Source of the DNA: Syntrophaceae bacterium UBA5744
Lineage (GTDB): Bacteria > Desulfobacterota > Syntrophia > Syntrophales > UBA2192
Assembly: GCA_002419215.1 (NCBI GenBank)
Contig: DIFQ01000120.1
Location: forward strand, 1 to 15,500
Direction: 5' to 3'
DNA: 15,500 nucleotides
Shown: positions 11,958 through 15,500 of the stretch, in pieces
Position numbering within the stretch: position 1 is the stretch's first letter
Layout: every line of letters starts with the position of its first letter
Program-made: the position numbers and the translations under genes
Notes under the pieces: generated by a model
Database searches by the model: none
The model's input: the letters and a program-made list of their open reading frames with translations, nothing else
Told to the model about the DNA's origin: nothing

Positions 11958-13406
11958 CTACGAAACGCGTTCATTGACCGGCCGGCTTTCGGCGGTCTTT
12001 CCTTTTTCCGATCGATCCGCTGCGTGATCCCGGCAGGCCCACAGCGGGGTTAGCAGGTGGCCCCTGTCGGAGCCGGCGCTCTCCGCACGGTCCGACACGG
12101 CCTCCCTGAGGCCGGGCACCTCCGAGAGCATCCAGAGGGCCAGCCGGTACCGGTGCTCGATGAGCCTGCACTCCAGGCGGTAGGGGCGGCCGAGCCCTTT
12201 GTTGTACAGGATCGCGTGTGTGTTGCACCCCCCGCCGCACAGTGCGCGCAGCCAGCAGTTCGCGCAGCCTTCTCGCCCGTTGCGGTATCTCTCCACCCAG
12301 GGCCGTCTTCGCTTCTCATCGAGGCCGCCCTCCAGGTTCCCGAGCCGCGCCTGATCCATTCCCGTCGACATGTGGCACGCATAGAGGTCCCCTTCGGCGG
12401 TCACGGCCACGGTCGCAACACCGGCGCCGCAGCGCGATCGTCTCGGCCTTGCCCGGACAAGCTGCACGATCGCGTCGTCGAAATCCCACAGGCAGAAGGG
12501 GTTTCCGTTCCGCCATTGATCGACGTAAAGGCGCGCAAGTTCCCGGTAGGCCTCCCGGATGTCGGGCAGGTCTCGCCAGCGAAGGGCCAGGGGATCCGAC
12601 GTCGGCAGGAACACGGGTTCGTAAGCGATATTGTTCGAGAAGCGGCGCCGGACGAGATACCGGACATTCGGGAAAAAGGTTGCCGACTCCCGCGTGAAGG
12701 TCCCTCGGACCGTAACGCGCCGTCCGATGGGCATCCGCCCTGCGATCTCGAGCTGGCGGGCGATCGTCCCATGGGAACCCCTGCCGTCGGGAAAAGGCCG
12801 GCACCGGTCGTGGCACCCCTTCTGGCCGTCCATGCTGACCGTCAGGCTGAACCCGAGCTCGTCGAGCCGCATCAGGGTTTGCGGCAGAAGCCCTACGCCG
12901 TTGGTCACGAGGTGAAGGGAGACGGATTTGCGCTCTTTCTGCGCCCTGCCCAGCGCATGGCGCGCCGAGGAAAGAACCGCCTCCAGGTTGAGAAGCGGCT
13001 CTCCGCCGAAGTAGGTGACGGCCAGATCGGCGGCGTCGCTCGACTCGAAAAGGAAGTCGATGGCGCGCGCCGCCGTCCGGGCGGTCATGGACCGGAAGCG
13101 GCCCCCGTAGCGCCCGAAGTCGGCGCTGCAGTAACGGCAGCGCAGGTTGCAGGCATGGGAAACCTGCAGGATCAGGTTCTTCGGCGCGAGGCTCTCCTCC
13201 CGCTTTGGGGAATCGGGCCGGGCCTCGAGAACGGCGGCGAGCCCCGGGACATTCTCCGGTGCCTCCCGCAATCGTGCGAGCCGATGCCACGTCTTGCCGT
13301 CCAGCTCGGCCCAGCGCGCGGTCTTCACGTTGCAGGCATAATGACGGCCGAGCACGGACAGGAGCTTGATTTCGCTTGCGGCTGGCTTGCCGCACTGCCG
13401 TTTCAT
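11958..13406 (-). CDS. Radical SAM/SPASM peptide- or protein-maturase-like enzyme
   Basis: This 482-residue enzyme belongs to the radical SAM family with a C-terminal SPASM domain, which holds two extra iron-sulfur clusters and usually modifies peptides or proteins. The SAM cluster motif is CNLRCRYC (C86, C90, C93), followed by YFGGEP (~132-137) and a VTNG motif. SPASM Cys are C326, C344, then C381-x2-C384-x5-C390-x3-C394, then C413, the classic pattern with CGGGC. Residues ~12-45 (LLSVLGRHYACNVKTARWAELD) resemble the small N-terminal substrate-binding region of peptide maturases. The closest relatives I can think of are QhpD- or SCIFF-type maturases, but this is only a likeness. It has a TGGAGG site 7 nt before ATG and overlaps the preceding gene by 4 bp (ATGA). 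No short precursor peptide gene was found beside it; the secreted proteins downstream are possible substrates (inference). Confidence 0.88.
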   Translation of the reverse strand: MKRQCGKPAASEIKLLSVLGRHYACNVKTARWAELDGKTWHRLARLREAPENVPGLAAVLEARPDSPKREESLAPKNLILQVSHACNLRCRYCSADFGRYGGRFRSMTARTAARAIDFLFESSDAADLAVTYFGGEPLLNLEAVLSSARHALGRAQKERKSVSLHLVTNGVGLLPQTLMRLDELGFSLTVSMDGQKGCHDRCRPFPDGRGSHGTIARQLEIAGRMPIGRRVTVRGTFTRESATFFPNVRYLVRRRFSNNIAYEPVFLPTSDPLALRWRDLPDIREAYRELARLYVDQWRNGNPFCLWDFDDAIVQLVRARPRRSRCGAGVATVAVTAEGDLYACHMSTGMDQARLGNLEGGLDEKRRRPWVERYRNGREGCANCWLRALCGGGCNTHAILYNKGLGRPYRLECRLIEHRYRLALWMLSEVPGLREAVSDRAESAGSDRGHLLTPLWACRDHAADRSEKGKTAESRPVNERVS

Positions 13407-15154
13407 GAGGACGCCTCCAGGGTAAGCGCATCGAGAATACCCGTGACGATTTCGTGCTCGTCCGGTGCGCGGTTTTCGGTCTTCTCGTGAATCCGCCGCT
13501 TTCTCCGCCTTCCCAGGAGGAAGAGATCCCTGGCAAAGGAGGATTCGATTTTGCCCATCGTGGGCTTGCCGTTCCCATGGGCAGCTGCGATGGCACGAAG
13601 CTCCTCACGCAGTGGAGCGATCCGCGCAAGGAACCGGCGCAAATCGCCGATCAGCCCCTCGATCTGACCGATGGGGATGGGCTGGGGCCTTGCGGTGACT
13701 GCCAGGGCCCATTCGGCGAACTCCACAAGGAGATTGCCGATATCGGCACACATCCCGCCTATCCTGCCGTAGACGGGCGCCGGCAGCCCGGCGCTGTTCA
13801 CCCACAGGTTTCCGAGACCCTGGTAGGACATGGGGAATGCCGGCTCGATGGAACCGACAAACCGGATCAGCGCCTCCCCCACCTTCTGCATGCGCCTGTC
13901 CATGACGCGGAAGGCGATGGGACCGCTGCCGTTGAGCCAGCCGTTTTTCTCGTAAACGGCCCTGGTCCCCGTCCCGGGATAGGGACAGAGGTAGTTCCCG
14001 AGGCTCAGAGGGGTGACGTCGTAGCCCCGGCCGGCTGCGAACCGCTCCCGGTAGAAGCGAAGATTCGTCTCCATCTCGTCCGGCGTGACACCCGGGTCGA
14101 AGGGCACCATAAAGAGCTCCGCGGCGATGCCGAGCTTTTCGAGGATCTCGAGCGCGCGGCGGTTGTCCCCGGTGAGCGTGCTCTTGCCGAGCCTCTTCAA
14201 CTGGGTCGGAGCCATTGACTCGACGCCGATCTCGACCTTCCGCAGGCCCGCAGCCTTGAGCTCCCGGAAGAGCTTTTCCTCCACCTGGTCGGCCCGCATG
14301 GTCATGAAGAAATCGGCCTTCATCCCCGATTCGCCGATGAGCGCCGCCAGTTCGGCCAGGCGCGCGGAGCCCCTGTTGCCGGGACCGACGACCGTTTCGT
14401 CGATGAAGGAGAAAAGGCGCGCCCCGCAGCGTTGCTGAATTTGCTGCATCTCCGCCACGACCGACCGGGGCGATCTTCCCCTCCATGGGCGCCCCTCCGA
14501 AAGCCCGTAAAAGGCCCGGACGGAGCAGAAGGAGCAGCGGCCCGGGCAGCCCCGGCTGGAGCTCATGCTCACGGGCCCCCCAGCGTCGAGAACCGCGGCG
14601 ATGTCGTCCCTGGCGGGGAAGGGCAAATCGTCGAGGGGGTCGATGAGGCGGGGCCTCCGGGAGTAAAGGACCGAAGCGCCGTTGCGCCAGGCAAGCCCAT
14701 CGATCTCGCGCCAGTCCCTTCCGCCGGCAAGGGCTGCCAGCAGCGCCGTCACCGTCCGTTCGCCCTCGCCCAGGCCGACGGAGTCCACGAAGGGGTGATC
14801 CAGGAGGATCCGCTCCGCGTCGAGGGCGGCCTCGAGCCCCCCGAAGATGATGTGGCAATCGGGATGGTATCGTCTTGCGTCCCGTGCAATCTCTAGGGCT
14901 GCGGGCATCGTCCAGTGGATCGTCGAGATCCCCAGCACCCGGAATCGGGAGTGGCGCAGGACTTCGATGACATCGTCGCATCCGAGCCCGTGGAGCCCCG
15001 CGTTGACAAGGGCGCATCGGTAGCCTCCGGCGCGGGCCGAGGCGGCGATGTATTCGATGCCGATGTTTTCCATCGAGACGACCAGCCTCTCGAAAGGCGG
15101 AAAGACAAGCAGCAGATCGACTTCGACGGGCTCGGGTAAATGCTCGCGATTCAT
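13403..15154 (-). CDS. Radical SAM protein with N-terminal B12-binding-like domain
   Basis: This 583-residue protein has the class B radical SAM layout. Residues ~10-140 are a Rossmann-like, cobalamin-binding-type domain (DLLLVFPP, then MENIGIEYIAASARAGGY, GLHGLG with His55, VLGISTIHW, IIFGG and GLGEGERT). The DxHxxG motif is only partly kept: Asp is replaced by Gly, while His and the second Gly remain. Radical SAM follows with CPGRCSFC (C203, C207, C210) and downstream barrel motifs (FIDETVV, MTMRAD, KVEIGVESM). The last ~150 residues match nothing I know and include a basic stretch (GRRRKRRIHEK). Class B enzymes methylate or rearrange unreactive carbons, often in natural-product or peptide pathways. 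The start is 4 nt after the preceding gene's TGA and the stop overlaps the next gene, so all three radical SAM genes are co-translated. Confidence 0.87.
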   Translation of the reverse strand: MNREHLPEPVEVDLLLVFPPFERLVVSMENIGIEYIAASARAGGYRCALVNAGLHGLGCDDVIEVLRHSRFRVLGISTIHWTMPAALEIARDARRYHPDCHIIFGGLEAALDAERILLDHPFVDSVGLGEGERTVTALLAALAGGRDWREIDGLAWRNGASVLYSRRPRLIDPLDDLPFPARDDIAAVLDAGGPVSMSSSRGCPGRCSFCSVRAFYGLSEGRPWRGRSPRSVVAEMQQIQQRCGARLFSFIDETVVGPGNRGSARLAELAALIGESGMKADFFMTMRADQVEEKLFRELKAAGLRKVEIGVESMAPTQLKRLGKSTLTGDNRRALEILEKLGIAAELFMVPFDPGVTPDEMETNLRFYRERFAAGRGYDVTPLSLGNYLCPYPGTGTRAVYEKNGWLNGSGPIAFRVMDRRMQKVGEALIRFVGSIEPAFPMSYQGLGNLWVNSAGLPAPVYGRIGGMCADIGNLLVEFAEWALAVTARPQPIPIGQIEGLIGDLRRFLARIAPLREELRAIAAAHGNGKPTMGKIESSFARDLFLLGRRRKRRIHEKTENRAPDEHEIVTGILDALTLEASS

Positions 15155-15158
15155 GGCA

Positions 15159-15500
15159 TCATCCTGTGAACAGGGACTTCAGTTTTCGTGTGCTCCCGGG
15201 GCGGCGGCCTTCGAGAATCCGGTAGGCCAGCGCCGCCCGCGCAAAGTCCGCCCGGAGAAGATCGCACCACGCCCGTTTCCCTGCGGGGTCGGGAGGCGAG
15301 GGGATCCAGGGGCAGCGCTGGTTGCGGACCATGCAGCCCCCGCGGCAGCGGGGCCAGGCCCAGCAGGCAAGACAGTCCTCGTCGATGCGCCCGCCGGCCG
15401 GGAGATCCGCTTGCCTGCAATCCTGCAACGAATCGCACTGGCCGATCGCGCGCTACCCTGCCGCATAGAGCTGGGGGCAGCGGTGGATGCGGGCCTGCGT
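15159..15500 (-). pseudogene. SPASM-domain end of a radical SAM protein, interrupted by an in-frame TAG (partial)
   Basis: The gene continues beyond the window; only its C-terminal part is visible. Read in one frame from position 15500 it gives TQARIHRCPQLYAAG, then TAG (15455-15453), then RAIGQCDSLQDC and later CLACWAWPRCRGGC. The latter is the CX2CX5CX3C signature of SPASM auxiliary clusters, the same pattern as in the enzyme at 11958-13406. Both sides of the TAG fit one domain, so a single-codon interruption is more likely than two genes. A TTG at 15428 could start only a fragment. It may be a nonsense mutation, a sequencing error, or (less likely) a recoded codon; TAG is used as an ordinary stop by three other genes here. 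The TGA end lies 4 nt before the next start, as in an operon. Confidence 0.7.

Noticed and set aside
12057..13490. Plus-strand open frame (477 codons) opposite the radical SAM/SPASM gene
   Set aside because: The opposite strand carries an unmistakable radical SAM and SPASM motif set; this frame is its shadow.

Overview
The window looks like a GC-rich, strictly anaerobic bacterium, most plausibly from the former Deltaproteobacteria (Desulfobacterota, Syntrophus-like). That placement is an inference from the gene types (2-oxoacid:ferredoxin oxidoreductase with NuoF/NuoG-like iron-sulfur proteins, GatCAB-dependent tRNA amidation, several radical SAM enzymes). It was not tested by a search.

Layout. 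(1) 2-3282, plus strand: the end of an electron-transfer operon. It holds the C-terminus of a pyruvate/2-oxoacid:ferredoxin oxidoreductase beta subunit, a GltD/NfnB-like flavoprotein carrying a NuoF-type 4Fe-4S domain, and a HoxU/NuoG-like 2Fe-2S plus 2x[4Fe-4S] protein. A 9-bp-period inverted repeat lies between the last two. (2) 3300-4040: a tRNA-Asn(GTT) gene with its own promoter and a strong terminator, then a non-coding stretch with two more terminators, a repeat resembling the tRNA 3' end, and a hairpin-bearing leader. (3) 4041-8805, plus strand: a tightly coupled operon. It encodes aspartyl-tRNA synthetase fused to GatC, a GatA-like protein that has lost all three catalytic positions of the amidase family, and GatB. 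(4) 8806-9724: a mostly non-coding stretch with repeats and terminators and one small coiled-coil protein gene. (5) 9725-15500, minus strand: a probable operon read from high to low coordinates. It holds a radical SAM/SPASM protein end interrupted by an in-frame TAG, a cobalamin-binding-type radical SAM enzyme, a second radical SAM/SPASM enzyme, a secreted protein of unknown function, a secreted protein with a Kunitz/BPTI domain, and a two-helix membrane SHOCT protein.

How the genes work together. The most striking block is tRNA-Asn / aspS-gatC / gatA-like / gatB. The AspRS part carries the His and Gly residues (H33, G86) that mark non-discriminating bacterial AspRS, which charges tRNA-Asn with Asp. 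GatC is covalently attached to the enzyme that makes its substrate, and GatB keeps its kinase/transamidase residues, so the locus looks like a genetically welded transamidosome. The GatA-like subunit, however, has Gln where the catalytic Lys belongs, lacks the GGSSGGS cis-Ser loop, and has Glu at the nucleophilic Ser position, so it should be unable to release ammonia from glutamine. Either ammonia comes from elsewhere or directly from solution, or this is a divergent paralogue with another job. A 20-bp exact copy of the tRNA-Asn 3' end lies just after gatB, so the block is bracketed by att-like direct repeats. The minus-strand operon looks like a peptide/protein-modification system linked to secreted products, one of them a predicted trypsin-type inhibitor.
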